Shown piece by piece: positions 1-8,146 of a stretch of 64,000 bases of DNA (position 1 is its first letter; each line of letters opens with the position of its first letter). The translations under genes were made by a program, and so were the position numbers. The notes beneath the pieces are model-generated. The model saw nothing but the letters and a program-made list of their open reading frames with translations. It had not been told where the DNA came from and ran no database searches. This stretch comes from Microbacterium candidum (GTDB lineage: Bacteria; Actinomycetota; Actinomycetes; Actinomycetales; Microbacteriaceae): NCBI RefSeq assembly GCF_030315975.1, contig NZ_JASXSZ010000002.1, positions 310,001 to 374,000 of the forward strand. The letters are read 5' to 3'.

Positions 1-2
1 GC

Positions 3-1295
3 GATCAGGCCGCCGCCGTCGCCCCCACCGGCGTCATCTCCGCCACCGCGCCCGCCGCAGGCGAGCCGGCCGCCAGCCCGCCCGCCACCAAGCGCCTGCT
101 CCCGAGCATGCTGATCGCCGGCCTCACGCTGTTCGCGACGTACGCGGGCCTCATCGCGATCCTGCTGCCGACGCAGGTGCAGGTCCTCTTCGGCGAGAAG
201 CACGCGGAGGCCAATCTCGCGATCGTCACGACGACGTCGTTCGTCTTCACGCTGTTCGCCCAGCCTCTCGCGGGCGCCTTCAGCGACCGCACCCGCTCGC
301 GGTTCGGCCGCCGCGCCCCGTGGATGGTGATCGGCGCGCTCGTCGGCGGCATCCTGCTGCTCGGCATGGGCTCGCTCACGCAGCTCGTCTGGATCACGGT
401 CTTCTGGGTCGTCATCCAGGTCGCCCTGAACTTCCTGCAGGCGCCCCTGACGACGATCACCGCCGACCGCTTCCCGCGCTCCAAGCGCGGCGGCGCGAGC
501 GCCATGCTCGGCATCGGCATGCAGCTCGGCGGCATGATCGGCGTCATGATCGCGAGCGCCCTCGCCGCGCACTTCGGCGTCGCGTACTCGATCTTCGGCA
601 TCGGCGTGATCGTCGTGACGGCCCTCTTCGTCCTCGTCAACCGCGACTGGTCGTCGAAGGACGCGGCGCGCGACAAGTTCTCCTGGGCGGCCTTCTTCAA
701 GGGCTTCTGGGTCAACCCGCGCAAGCACCCGGACTTCGCGTGGGCGTTCGCGGCACGGTTCCTCCTGATCCTCGGCTACTTCGTCGTCTCGAGCTACCAG
801 CTGTACATGCTGCAGAAGTACATCGGCCTGTCGCTGTCCGCGGCGCAGGGCGCCGTCCTCACGCTGACGCTCGTCGCGTTCGTCCCGACACTGCTCGCGA
901 TCGGCCTCTCCGGCTGGTGGAGCGACAAGGTCGGCCGCCGCAAGGTGTTCATCTACGTCGCCTCGGTCATCATGGCCGTCGGGTTCGTGATGCCGCTCAT
1001 CATGCCGAACATGACCGGCATGATCCTCATGAGCGTCATCAACGGCCTCGGGTTCGGCGTGTACATGGCCGTCGACGCCGCGCTCATGACCGAGGTGCTG
1101 CCGAACCCGGGAGGGGCCGCCGCGAAGGACCTCGGCATCCTCAACGTCGCCACCAACATCCCGCAGGCGCTCAGCCCCTCGATCGCCCTGCTCATCATCA
1201 GCGCCCTCGGCGGCTATGCGATGCTCTTCGTGTTCGCGATCATCTTCGTGATCCTCGCGGCCATCGCAACGGCCCCCATCAAGGGCGTCCGCTAA
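3..1295 (+). CDS. MFS transporter, 5' end outside window
   Basis: Major facilitator superfamily carrier in the cytoplasmic membrane; substrate not known. The frame is open to the window edge, so the start lies upstream; the first ATG at base 108 is probably internal. About a dozen hydrophobic segments are visible. The cytoplasmic loop signature typical of MFS appears as DRTRSRFGRR after TM2 and again in the second half as WSDKVGRRKV. The C-terminus is intact and ends just before a strong AAGGAGG ribosome site for the esterase gene, so the two form an operon. By context it may import a glycoside or ester that the esterase then cleaves; this is inference. The family is certain, the substrate is not. 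Confidence 0.9.
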   Translation, partial: DQAAAVAPTGVISATAPAAGEPAASPPATKRLLPSMLIAGLTLFATYAGLIAILLPTQVQVLFGEKHAEANLAIVTTTSFVFTLFAQPLAGAFSDRTRSRFGRRAPWMVIGALVGGILLLGMGSLTQLVWITVFWVVIQVALNFLQAPLTTITADRFPRSKRGGASAMLGIGMQLGGMIGVMIASALAAHFGVAYSIFGIGVIVVTALFVLVNRDWSSKDAARDKFSWAAFFKGFWVNPRKHPDFAWAFAARFLLILGYFVVSSYQLYMLQKYIGLSLSAAQGAVLTLTLVAFVPTLLAIGLSGWWSDKVGRRKVFIYVASVIMAVGFVMPLIMPNMTGMILMSVINGLGFGVYMAVDAALMTEVLPNPGGAAAKDLGILNVATNIPQALSPSIALLIISALGGYAMLFVFAIIFVILAAIATAPIKGVR

Positions 1296-1304
1296 GGAGG
1301 ACTC

Positions 1305-2789
1305 GTGACAGACACCCAGATCGACACGTTCGTCGAGGTCGACGCCCCCACCGGCCGTGTGCGCGGCGCGTGGCGCCCGACCGTCGGATCGGACGTGCGC
1401 AGCGCGGCGTTCCTCGGCATCCCGTTCGCCGAGGCCCCCGTCGGCGACCTGCGATTCGCCGCCCCCGTGCGCAAGACCCGCTGGGAGGGCGTGCGCGACG
1501 CGCTCGACTTCGCGGCCACTGCGCAGCGCGGCGACCCCGGCGTGACCCTCATCCCGGAGCCGTCGATCCCCGGCGAGTCGACCCTGAACGTCAACGTCTT
1601 CACGCCCAGACCGGGCGAAGAGGATGCGGAACTCCCCGTGCTCGTGTGGATCCACGGCGGCGGCTACTTCGCCGGCTCCCCCGCGAGCCCCTGGTACGAC
1701 GGCCGCAGTTTCAACCGCGACGGCGTCGTGACGGTGTCGGTCGGCTACCGCCTCGGCTTCGTCGGCTTCGGGCACGTCGACGGCGCGCCCGACAACCGCG
1801 GCGTGCGCGACTGGATCGCCGCGCTGGAGTGGGTGCGGGAGAACATCCGCGCCTTCGGCGGCGACCCGTCCCGCGTCACGATCGCGGGACAGTCCGCGGG
1901 CGGCGGCGCCGTGCTGACCCTGCTCGGCATGGAGAAGGCGCAGCACCTGTTCCACGGCGTGTGGGCGCTGTCCGGTGCGACCGCCGACGTCACACCGGAG
2001 AACGCGCGCACTCTCACGGCGACGGTCGCGAACAAGCTCGGGATCGAGCCGACGCTCGCCGCCTTCACCGAGGTCGACGAGGAGAAGCTGATCGAGGCGC
2101 AGAAGGCCGCGACCGACATCAAGGACCTGAGCGTGCTGCTCGACGGCGGTCTCATGCTCGGGCCCGCGATCGACGGCGACCTCCTCGTGCGTCCGACGAT
2201 CGACTCGCTCGTCGCCGGCGTCGGCGCGGACAAGCCGCTCGTCCTCGGTGCGACGGACGACGAGTTCTCCATGGCGCTCGCGGGTCAGGAGAAGAAGCTG
2301 CGCTGGATCCCGCTGTCGCTCCTCCTCGGCAAGATGGGCCTGAAGAGGGATGCGCGCAGGCGCTACCTCGCGGCGAACCCGGCGGTGGTCGCGAAGGGCC
2401 ACGCGGCCGTGGTCGGGCGGTACATCTCGGACAAGATGTTCAAGACCGCGGTGATCCGGACCGCCGACGCGCGCGGCGCCGCCCCGACGTGGGTGTACCG
2501 CTACTCGTACGCGGGATCGCCGTTCGGATCGGCGGTGCACTGCATCGACGTGCCGTTCTGGTTCGACTGCCTCGACTCGCCGGTCGGAATCCCGGCTCTC
2601 GCAGGACCGAAGCCGCCGCAGGCGCTGGCGGATGCCACGCACGGCGCGGCAGTCGCGCTGATCCGCGAGAGCACGGCGGAATGGCCGTCGTGGTCGGGTC
2701 AGCCCGGCGCGACGCGCGTGTTCGGGGGGTCCGCATCCTCCCCCGACGTCCAGCGCGACGGCTACGCCGGGGTCCGGCCCCTGCTGTAA
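1305..2789 (+). CDS. Type B carboxylesterase
   Basis: Carboxylesterase/lipase family serine hydrolase of 494 residues, the usual size for type B esterases, with no signal peptide, so probably cytoplasmic. Seen: the oxyanion segment WIHGGGYFAGS, the nucleophile elbow GQSAGG with Ser197, and the C-terminal catalytic histidine in VHCIDVPFWFD (His412), followed by the family's tail. The acidic triad member is probably within the region around residue 320 (DDEFS) but is less sure. Start is GTG, nine bases after the preceding stop, behind an excellent AAGGAGG site. Cotranscribed with the MFS carrier. Substrate unknown. Confidence 0.92.
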   Translation: MTDTQIDTFVEVDAPTGRVRGAWRPTVGSDVRSAAFLGIPFAEAPVGDLRFAAPVRKTRWEGVRDALDFAATAQRGDPGVTLIPEPSIPGESTLNVNVFTPRPGEEDAELPVLVWIHGGGYFAGSPASPWYDGRSFNRDGVVTVSVGYRLGFVGFGHVDGAPDNRGVRDWIAALEWVRENIRAFGGDPSRVTIAGQSAGGGAVLTLLGMEKAQHLFHGVWALSGATADVTPENARTLTATVANKLGIEPTLAAFTEVDEEKLIEAQKAATDIKDLSVLLDGGLMLGPAIDGDLLVRPTIDSLVAGVGADKPLVLGATDDEFSMALAGQEKKLRWIPLSLLLGKMGLKRDARRRYLAANPAVVAKGHAAVVGRYISDKMFKTAVIRTADARGAAPTWVYRYSYAGSPFGSAVHCIDVPFWFDCLDSPVGIPALAGPKPPQALADATHGAAVALIRESTAEWPSWSGQPGATRVFGGSASSPDVQRDGYAGVRPLL

Positions 2790-2795
2790 CCGTCA

Positions 2796-2890
2796 CTGCG
2801 TTTCGTCTCGCTGCGCTCGCTCAACGACCACGGGCAGATCACCCTGCGCGGGTCGTTGTGCGAGGGAGGGACGACCGAGACGAAACGCAG
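2796..2890. repeat. REP-like palindromic element, copy A
   Basis: Two inverted arms. The left arm (2796-2829) begins CTGCGTTTCGTCTCG and ends GCTCAACGACC; the right arm (2850-2890) begins GGGTCGTTG and ends GACGAAACGCAG. The same arm recurs near 16481, 35408, 37700 and 40554, so this is a dispersed element. Here it lies between the convergent esterase and LLM genes. Confidence 0.85.
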
Positions 2891-2899
2891 CTTCCAGAC

Positions 2900-2940
2900 A
2901 CGGGCGGCGTCCCTCCACGGGTGTGAGGGACGCCGCCCGT
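2900..2940. terminator. Bidirectional hairpin terminator candidate
   Basis: Perfect 16-bp GC-rich stem (2900-2915 pairing with 2925-2940) with a 9-nt loop, between two convergent genes. No U tract on either side, as is common for actinobacterial hairpins. Likely ends both the esterase and the LLM oxidoreductase transcripts. Confidence 0.75.
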
Positions 2941-2947
2941 CCCATGT

Positions 2948-3934
2948 CTAGGCGAGGGCGGGGATGACCTCGCGTTCGAAGAGCTCGACCCCGGATGCGT
3001 CGTATGCGAGCTCCGGGAAGTAGTGGATGCTGTAGCCCAGCCCGTGCGCGGCGCGCACCGCGAGGCGCTCGGCGACCTGCTCCGGCGTGCCGAAGGCGTC
3101 CGAGGTCAGGTAGTCGTGCTCGATGCGGTCGGCGTGATGCTGCCCGACGAAGGGCAGGAGTCGCGCCTTGACCGCGGCGAGCCGGTCGCGCGCCTCCGCC
3201 TCGGTCGCCCCGACGATCGTGTTGAAGTTCGAGCTGCGGGTGATCGCACCGAAATCGCGGCCGAGCGCGTCGCAGTGCCCGCGCAGCACGCTGCTCTTGC
3301 GGTCGAAGTCCTCGAGCGAGCCGGCGAAGTTCGTGTAGCCCGCATACTGCGCCGCGATCTTCAGCGTCACCTTCTCGCCCCCGCCGGCGACCCACAGCGG
3401 GATGCCGCCCTCCTGGACGGGCTGCGGCTGCACGATCGCGCCGTCGACCTGGTAGTGCAGGCCGTCGAGGGTCGCCGTGCCGGTCGTCCACGCCTGGTGC
3501 ATGATCTCGACGCCCTCGCGCAGCATCCGCAACCGCTCCGGGACCTCCGGGAATCCGTACCCGTACGCGCGCCACTCGTGCTCGTACCAGCCGCCGCCGA
3601 TGCCCATCTCCAGGCGCCCGCCCGACACGTGGTCGACCGTCGCGGCGACCTTTGCGAGGTACGTCGGGTTGCGGTAGCCCATGCAGGTGCACATCTGGCC
3701 GAGCCGGATGCGGCGGGTGGATGCGGCGAACGCGGCCATGAGAGTCCACGCCTCGTGCGTGGCCTCCTCGCTCGGCACCGGAGTCGTGTGGAAATGGTCG
3801 TAGACCCACAGCGACTCCCACGGGCCGGCGTCGACGCGCTCGGCGAGCGCGCGCATCGTGGGCCAGTGGTCTGCGGGGTCGATGCCGACGAGGTCGAATC
3901 GCCAGCCCTGGGGGAGGAAGGTTCCGAAACGCAT
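2948..3934 (-). CDS. LLM-class flavin-dependent (F420) oxidoreductase
   Basis: Luciferase-like TIM-barrel oxidoreductase of 328 residues, expected to use F420H2 or FMNH2; substrate unknown. Seen: N-terminal MRFGTFLPQG, the conserved SLWVYDHFH near residue 41, GQMCTCMGYRNP near 97, and GIGGGWYEHEWRAYGY, all family hallmarks. The ATG has no clear Shine-Dalgarno site, but TAGCCT (3941-3946, minus strand) lies six bases upstream, which would give a leaderless mRNA. Its start is four bases from the stop of the methyltransferase gene, so both may be cotranscribed. A second LLM gene (38986-39828) and cofE (63227) in the window fit an F420-using organism. Confidence 0.9.
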   Translation of the reverse strand: MRFGTFLPQGWRFDLVGIDPADHWPTMRALAERVDAGPWESLWVYDHFHTTPVPSEEATHEAWTLMAAFAASTRRIRLGQMCTCMGYRNPTYLAKVAATVDHVSGGRLEMGIGGGWYEHEWRAYGYGFPEVPERLRMLREGVEIMHQAWTTGTATLDGLHYQVDGAIVQPQPVQEGGIPLWVAGGGEKVTLKIAAQYAGYTNFAGSLEDFDRKSSVLRGHCDALGRDFGAITRSSNFNTIVGATEAEARDRLAAVKARLLPFVGQHHADRIEHDYLTSDAFGTPEQVAERLAVRAAHGLGYSIHYFPELAYDASGVELFEREVIPALA

Positions 3935-3938
3935 GACC

Positions 3939-4922
3939 TCAGGCTATGACGCGGGCGCGCGGCATCCGCGCGGTCATCACCTCGATCGCGTCCTGGTTCT
4001 CGTCGATCAGCACCGCGTCGCGGCCGAGCGCGGTCGCAACCGCTCCCGTCGTGCCGCTGCCCGCGAACGGATCGAGGACGGCATCGCCGGGCCTGCTGGA
4101 TGCCTGCACGATCCGCCGCAGGATCCCCTCCGGCTTCTGCGTCGGGTATCCCGTCTTCTCGCGGCCGGTCGTCGGCACGATCGTGTGCCACCACACATCC
4201 GTCGGCAGCTTCCCGCGCGCCGCCTTCTCCGGCGTGACGAGACCGGGGGCCATGTACGGCTCGCGGTCGACGGCATCCGCGTCGAAGAAGTACGTCTTCG
4301 GGTTCTTGACGTACACCAGGATCGTGTCGTGCTTCGTCGGCCACCGGCGCCTGCTCTTCGCACCGTAGTCGTATGACCAGATGAGCTCGTTGAGGAACCG
4401 ATCGCGCCCGAACAGGGCGTCCAGCAGCACCTTGGCGTAGTGCGCCTCGCGGTAGTCGAGGTGCAGGTAGAGGGTTCCGTCGTCGGCGAGAAGGCGCCAC
4501 GCCTCGGTCAACCGGGGCTCGAGGAACCCCCAGTAGTCGTCGAACCGGTCGTCGTAGGCGCGCAGGTCGCCGCGCAGCCGCTCGTAGTCGCGCCCGTGGA
4601 ACCCGGCGTGCACGCGTGTGGTCTCGCCGCCCGGTTCGGAACTCCTCAGTTCCGACCCCGGATCGGCTGACACCGGCTCCACCTGGCTGGATTCAGCACG
4701 ATCTTGAGGAGTTCGGGTCGCACGTTCGACGGCCTTCGTGCGCGTGCGCCCGGTGTTGAAGGGCGGATCGAGGTACACGAGGGCGAACGAGCCGCCGGAT
4801 AGCGCCTGCATGACGGACAGGTTGTCACCGTGATGGATGCGGATCTCGCCCGACACGGGCGCCGACCCCTGGGCGGGCTCGGGGACTGGAGCCTCCACGG
4901 TCACGGGACGCGGTTCAGCCAT
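3939..4922 (-). CDS. Site-specific DNA methyltransferase, orphan (beta-class N4/N6)
   Basis: S-adenosylmethionine-dependent DNA amino-methyltransferase, 327 residues. The catalytic motif IV reads DPPFNTGR near residue 51, and the AdoMet motif I reads DPFAGSGTTG near residue 284; catalytic motif before AdoMet motif is the beta-class order. YPTQKP precedes motif I, as in type III/beta enzymes. No restriction gene is adjacent, so it is either an orphan regulatory methylase or modifies for an enzyme elsewhere. The region between motif IV and the YDDRFDDYWGFLEPRL segment (roughly residues 65-105) is low-complexity and carries an inverted repeat, and looks like an insertion. The start overlaps the lipoate ligase gene by 22 bases. 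Confidence 0.88.
   Translation of the reverse strand: MAEPRPVTVEAPVPEPAQGSAPVSGEIRIHHGDNLSVMQALSGGSFALVYLDPPFNTGRTRTKAVERATRTPQDRAESSQVEPVSADPGSELRSSEPGGETTRVHAGFHGRDYERLRGDLRAYDDRFDDYWGFLEPRLTEAWRLLADDGTLYLHLDYREAHYAKVLLDALFGRDRFLNELIWSYDYGAKSRRRWPTKHDTILVYVKNPKTYFFDADAVDREPYMAPGLVTPEKAARGKLPTDVWWHTIVPTTGREKTGYPTQKPEGILRRIVQASSRPGDAVLDPFAGSGTTGAVATALGRDAVLIDENQDAIEVMTARMPRARVIA
4639..4714. repeat. Inverted repeat inside the methyltransferase gene
   Basis: GAACTCCTCA (4639-4648) is repeated inverted as TGAGGAGTTC (4705-4714), enclosing 56 bases. The stretch falls exactly in the low-complexity part of the methyltransferase and keeps the frame open. It looks like a small palindromic element inserted in frame. 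Confidence 0.55.
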
Positions 4923-5953
4923 GCATCCGTCGCGAACTTCGACGCGACGAGCGCCTCCGCCTCGGCGTACTCCTCGGCGGTGATGGATCCGGGCACGGCT
5001 CCGTACAGGTTCGAGAACGTGTCGATGAACCGCTCGATGATGGCCTCGCGGGAGAGGCCGGTCTGGCTGCGGAGCGGGTCGACGCGCTTGGCTGCGGACA
5101 CCGTGCCCTTGTCGCTGAGCTTCTCGCGGCCGATGCGGAGGACCTCCGTCATCACCTGGCCGTCCATGTCATAGCTGAGGGTCGCGTGGTGCAGCACCCC
5201 GCCGTTGGCGAGCCGCTTCTGCGCGGCGCCGCCGATCTTGCCGTGCGGGCCGGCGATGTCGTTGAGCGGCTGGTAGACGGCGTCGATCCCGAGCGACCGC
5301 AGCGCCTGCAGCACCCAATCGTCGAGGAAGGCGTACGAGTCGGCGAACGTCATGCCCGCGACGAGGGATGCCGGCACGTACAGCGAGTACGTGACGATCG
5401 AGTTCGCACCCATCATCATCGCGCCGCCGCCGGAGATCCGGCGGACGACGTCGAATCCATGGCGCGCGGCGCCTTCCGGATCGACCTCGTTGCGCAGCGA
5501 CTGGAACGACCCGATGACGACGGCGGACTCGTTCCACTCCCACAGCCGGAGCGTCGGGTTGCGGCGCCCGTCGCCGACGCGCATGGTGAGCACTTCGTCG
5601 AGCGCGAGGTTCATGCGCGGCGAGACCGGCTTCTCGTGCACGACCTCCCAGGAGAAGTCCTTCCAGCCGGGAGCCGTCACCAGTGCTCTGCGCACCGCGG
5701 TGCCGACCGAGTCCGGCGTGAAGCCGAGCAGCTGCGCGCCCTCGGGAAGCGCACCGCGCACGGCCGCTGCGATGCCCGCCGCATCCGTCTCCACCGGCAG
5801 TCCGTTCACCGCCGCGTCGATATCGGCCAGGGCGTCGTCCGGCTCGAGGAAGAAGTCGCCCGCGAGGCGGAAGTCCGCGATGCGCCCGTCCCGGACCTCG
5901 AGGTCCACGACGACGAGCTTTCCGCCGGGGACCTTGTATTCGCCGTGCATCAT
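4901..5953 (-). CDS. lplA: Lipoate--protein ligase A family protein, accessory domain first
   Basis: Lipoyl/octanoyl transfer or ligation onto lipoyl domains (E2, GcvH), cytoplasmic. 350 residues. The N-terminal ~90 residues (HGEYKVPGGKLVVVD, then the FFLEPDDAL segment) resemble the small accessory domain that is C-terminal in E. coli LplA; the BPL/LplA catalytic domain follows with RRISGGGAM near residue 177 and the likely catalytic lysine in GKIGGAAQKR, then HHATLSYD. The canonical histidine after SGGGAV is replaced (SGGGAMMMG), which may shift the reaction or substrate. Two adjacent ATGs are possible starts. Downstream overlap with the methyltransferase and a 13-base gap to the upstream hydrolase suggest one operon. 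Confidence 0.85.
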   Translation of the reverse strand: MMHGEYKVPGGKLVVVDLEVRDGRIADFRLAGDFFLEPDDALADIDAAVNGLPVETDAAGIAAAVRGALPEGAQLLGFTPDSVGTAVRRALVTAPGWKDFSWEVVHEKPVSPRMNLALDEVLTMRVGDGRRNPTLRLWEWNESAVVIGSFQSLRNEVDPEGAARHGFDVVRRISGGGAMMMGANSIVTYSLYVPASLVAGMTFADSYAFLDDWVLQALRSLGIDAVYQPLNDIAGPHGKIGGAAQKRLANGGVLHHATLSYDMDGQVMTEVLRIGREKLSDKGTVSAAKRVDPLRSQTGLSREAIIERFIDTFSNLYGAVPGSITAEEYAEAEALVASKFATDAWLNRVP

Positions 5954-5966
5954 CCCAGCGTACGGG

Positions 5967-6890
5967 TCAGTCGCGGGCCGGGAAACGCGTGTCGAGCCAG
6001 GCCAGGAGGTCGGCGCGCACCTCGACCTGGTCCTTCTCGTTGAAGATCTCGTGCCTGTCGCGCGGGTACACGAGGGTCGTCACGTCGGTGAAGCCCGAGC
6101 GGGTGCGATACGCATCCGCGAGCATGTGGACGCTGCGCGGTCCGCCGACGGTGTCCTCGCCGCCGACCATGAGGAGGCTCGGGATGTCGCGGCCGAGGTT
6201 CTTGCGCGGCTTGCCGAACTGGCGCGCGGAATCGAGGAGGCCGAACAGCTTGAGCATCGGCGTGTCGTTCGTCAGCGGATCGGCGGCGAAGTCGGCCCAC
6301 ACCGCGGGATCCGAGGAGAGCCACTCGAGGCCGGTGGCATCCTTCGCCCGCCACGGCTTGTTGAGGTCTCCCCCGTTGAGCGCACCGGGCCACAGGAGAG
6401 CCGATCCGGAGAGGATCAGTCCGTCGTACGCGTCGGGGTGCTGGTTGACGAGCTTCTGCGCAAGGAACGAGCCCCACGAGTGCCCGAGCATCACGAGCGG
6501 CAGGTCGGGGTTCTCCGCCCGGATCATCTGCGTGTGCAGCCAGATCGCCTCGACCGCAGCGGGATGCCCGCCCGGACCGAGGCGGCCGAGCTTGGCGGCA
6601 TCGCCGTACTGCCCCATCCCGGTGCGTCCGTGGCCCCGGTGGTCGTCCGCGTAGACCGTGTACCCGGCCGCCGTGAGCGCGGCGACGAGCGCCGGGTAGC
6701 GCCCGGCGTGCTCGCCGACGCCGTGCAGCAGCTGCACGATCGCGCGCGTGGTCGTCTGCGCGGGGTGCACGTCGTAGACGATCCGGATGCCACGGGCATC
6801 CGTGAACGATCGCTCCTCGGTGGCGGGTGTGGCGAGCGGCGCGGGGGTGCCGTCGGGTGCGGCGGGGCCGTCTTCTTCGAGCGGAGCCAT
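5967..6890 (-). CDS. Alpha/beta hydrolase, monoacylglycerol-lipase-like
   Basis: Serine hydrolase of 307 residues in the lysophospholipase/monoglyceride lipase group. Seen: LLHGVGEHAGRY (oxyanion region, near residue 52), nucleophile elbow GHSWGS near residue 132, the acid in GGEDTVGG near 251, and a late histidine in PRDRHEIFNEK. The lid region and length match the family. No signal peptide. The start ATG has a TAGAAT hexamer seven bases upstream and no Shine-Dalgarno site, so the message is probably leaderless. It is the first gene of the minus-strand group leading into lplA. Confidence 0.88.
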   Translation of the reverse strand: MAPLEEDGPAAPDGTPAPLATPATEERSFTDARGIRIVYDVHPAQTTTRAIVQLLHGVGEHAGRYPALVAALTAAGYTVYADDHRGHGRTGMGQYGDAAKLGRLGPGGHPAAVEAIWLHTQMIRAENPDLPLVMLGHSWGSFLAQKLVNQHPDAYDGLILSGSALLWPGALNGGDLNKPWRAKDATGLEWLSSDPAVWADFAADPLTNDTPMLKLFGLLDSARQFGKPRKNLGRDIPSLLMVGGEDTVGGPRSVHMLADAYRTRSGFTDVTTLVYPRDRHEIFNEKDQVEVRADLLAWLDTRFPARD

Positions 6891-6897
6891 GCGCAGG

Positions 6898-6903
6898 ATT
6901 CTA
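6898..6903 (-). promoter_or_regulatory. -10 element for leaderless hydrolase mRNA
   Basis: TAGAAT on the minus strand, seven bases before the ATG at 6890; no clear -35 partner. The spacing places the transcription start at the start codon. Confidence 0.5.
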
Positions 6904-6962
6904 CGTGGGGGTGGCGTTCTCGTCGCGCGGCCCGGAGAAGCCGACTCTCGGCGTGGGGCGAG

Positions 6963-7964
6963 TCAACCGACCGTCGAGGCCCGCACGACCAGTTCCGGCT
7001 GGAACACCACGTGGCGCTGGGCTTCTCCGCCCGCATCCTGCATCGCGAGCAGCAGATCGACCGCCGTGGATCCGATGAGTGCCGCCGGCTGCCGCATCGA
7101 GCTCAGCGGGATCACGGCGGCGGACGCGAAGTCGATGTCGTCGTAGCCGATGAGGGCGATGTCGGCCGGGACATGAACATCGCCCGTCATCACCAGGCTC
7201 TGCAGAATCCCCAGCGCAAGGAGATCGTTCGCCGCGAAGATCGCATCGGGCCGGGAGACGGGATCGCGAGACAGCAGCTGCTCCCCCACTCGGCGCCCTT
7301 CGTCGACGGTGAGCGCTGCCGTTCCGATGAACTCCAGGGCAGCGCCCGCCGCCGCGACGGCTGCCTGTGCGCCCTCGAGGCGGTCGGAGACCTGCCTGAT
7401 CGAGACCGGGCCTCCGACGAAGGCAAGCCTGCGACGCCCGACGGAGAGAAGATGTTCGGCCGCGACGCGGCCGCCTTCCACATCGTCGACGGCGACGGAG
7501 GCGAACCGCACGTCTCGCGACTCGCGATCGACGAGGACCGTCGGGATGCCGCGATCCCGCATGAGCGCGAGGCGCGGGATGTTCTCCGCGACCGGTGTCA
7601 CGAGCACGCCGAGCGCCCGCTGCTCCTCGAACAGGTCGAGGTGGACCGCCTCCCGGTCGGCGTTCTCGTCGCTGTTGGCCACGAGAACAGTGAGACCGTG
7701 CGCGTTCGCACGTTCCTCGGCTCCACGGGCGACCTCGGTGAAGAAGGGGTTGCGCAGGTCGAGGACCACGAGCCCGATCGTGCGGCTCCGCCCTGCGCGC
7801 AGCTGACGTGCGGCGTCGTTGCGCACGAACCCGAGTCGCGCGATCGCGGACTGCACGCGCGCCACCGTTTCAGCGGAGACCTTCTCGGGTCGATTGAGCA
7901 CATTGGACACGGTGCCGACGGACACGCCCGCGTCCTCGGCGACATCTCGCACGCTGACCGCCAT
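6963..7964 (-). CDS. LacI-family repressor of the rhamnose operon
   Basis: LacI/GalR regulator, 333 residues: N-terminal helix-turn-helix (SVRDVAEDAGVSVGTVSNVLN), hinge helix near residues 50-58, then a periplasmic-binding-protein-like effector domain ending in a Ser-rich allosteric region. ATG 7964 is preferred over the GTG at 7967 because AGGAGG lies seven bases upstream of the ATG. Divergent from the rhamnose ABC operon; two palindromes TGAAACGAnTCA stand in the intergenic region. Likely effector is L-rhamnose or an early intermediate; this is inferred from context. Confidence 0.93.
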   Translation of the reverse strand: MAVSVRDVAEDAGVSVGTVSNVLNRPEKVSAETVARVQSAIARLGFVRNDAARQLRAGRSRTIGLVVLDLRNPFFTEVARGAEERANAHGLTVLVANSDENADREAVHLDLFEEQRALGVLVTPVAENIPRLALMRDRGIPTVLVDRESRDVRFASVAVDDVEGGRVAAEHLLSVGRRRLAFVGGPVSIRQVSDRLEGAQAAVAAAGAALEFIGTAALTVDEGRRVGEQLLSRDPVSRPDAIFAANDLLALGILQSLVMTGDVHVPADIALIGYDDIDFASAAVIPLSSMRQPAALIGSTAVDLLLAMQDAGGEAQRHVVFQPELVVRASTVG

Positions 7965-8029
7965 CACGCACCTCCTCGTGAGACTGTACCGGTCTCGTAC
8001 GGCGCGGCACCCCGCCCCGCCGATCCGAT

Positions 8030-8041
8030 TGAAACGAATCA
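8030..8041. promoter_or_regulatory. LacI-type operator 1 (rhamnose)
   Basis: TGAAACGAATCA, nearly identical to the palindrome at 8117-8128 and 87 bases from it centre to centre, lying upstream of the -35 box. Two sites at this distance allow repression by looping. Confidence 0.7.
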
Positions 8042-8073
8042 GTCACAGTTTGACGTATTTCGACAAGGACCAC

Positions 8074-8103
8074 TTGACATCCGCCATCGCGCTCGGTCAG
8101 ACT
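8074..8103 (+). promoter_or_regulatory. Promoter of the rhamnose operon
   Basis: Consensus -35 TTGACA (8074-8079) and a weak -10 CAGACT (8098-8103) at 18-base spacing. Flanked by both operator copies. Confidence 0.55.
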
Positions 8104-8116
8104 GCAGTCACAGTCT

Positions 8117-8128
8117 TGAAACGATTCA
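8117..8128. promoter_or_regulatory. LacI-type operator 2 (rhamnose)
   Basis: TGAAACGATTCA, a palindrome with central CG (TGAAwCGwTTCA), just downstream of the expected transcription start. A bound repressor here would block initiation or clearance. Confidence 0.75.
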
Positions 8129-8146
8129 TTTCTCAACGCAGAGGAC

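Noticed and set aside
320..2926. 868-codon plus-strand ORF across the MFS and esterase genes
   Set aside because: Arg/Ala/His-rich low-complexity translation, out of phase with two clear genes; a shadow caused by high GC.
3939..4922. Restriction-modification system
   Set aside because: No endonuclease gene on either side; only an orphan methyltransferase can be supported.
7981..8000. ACCGGT core upstream of the rhamnose LacI gene
   Set aside because: Arms do not match the regulon palindromes; the rhamnose operators have a different core.
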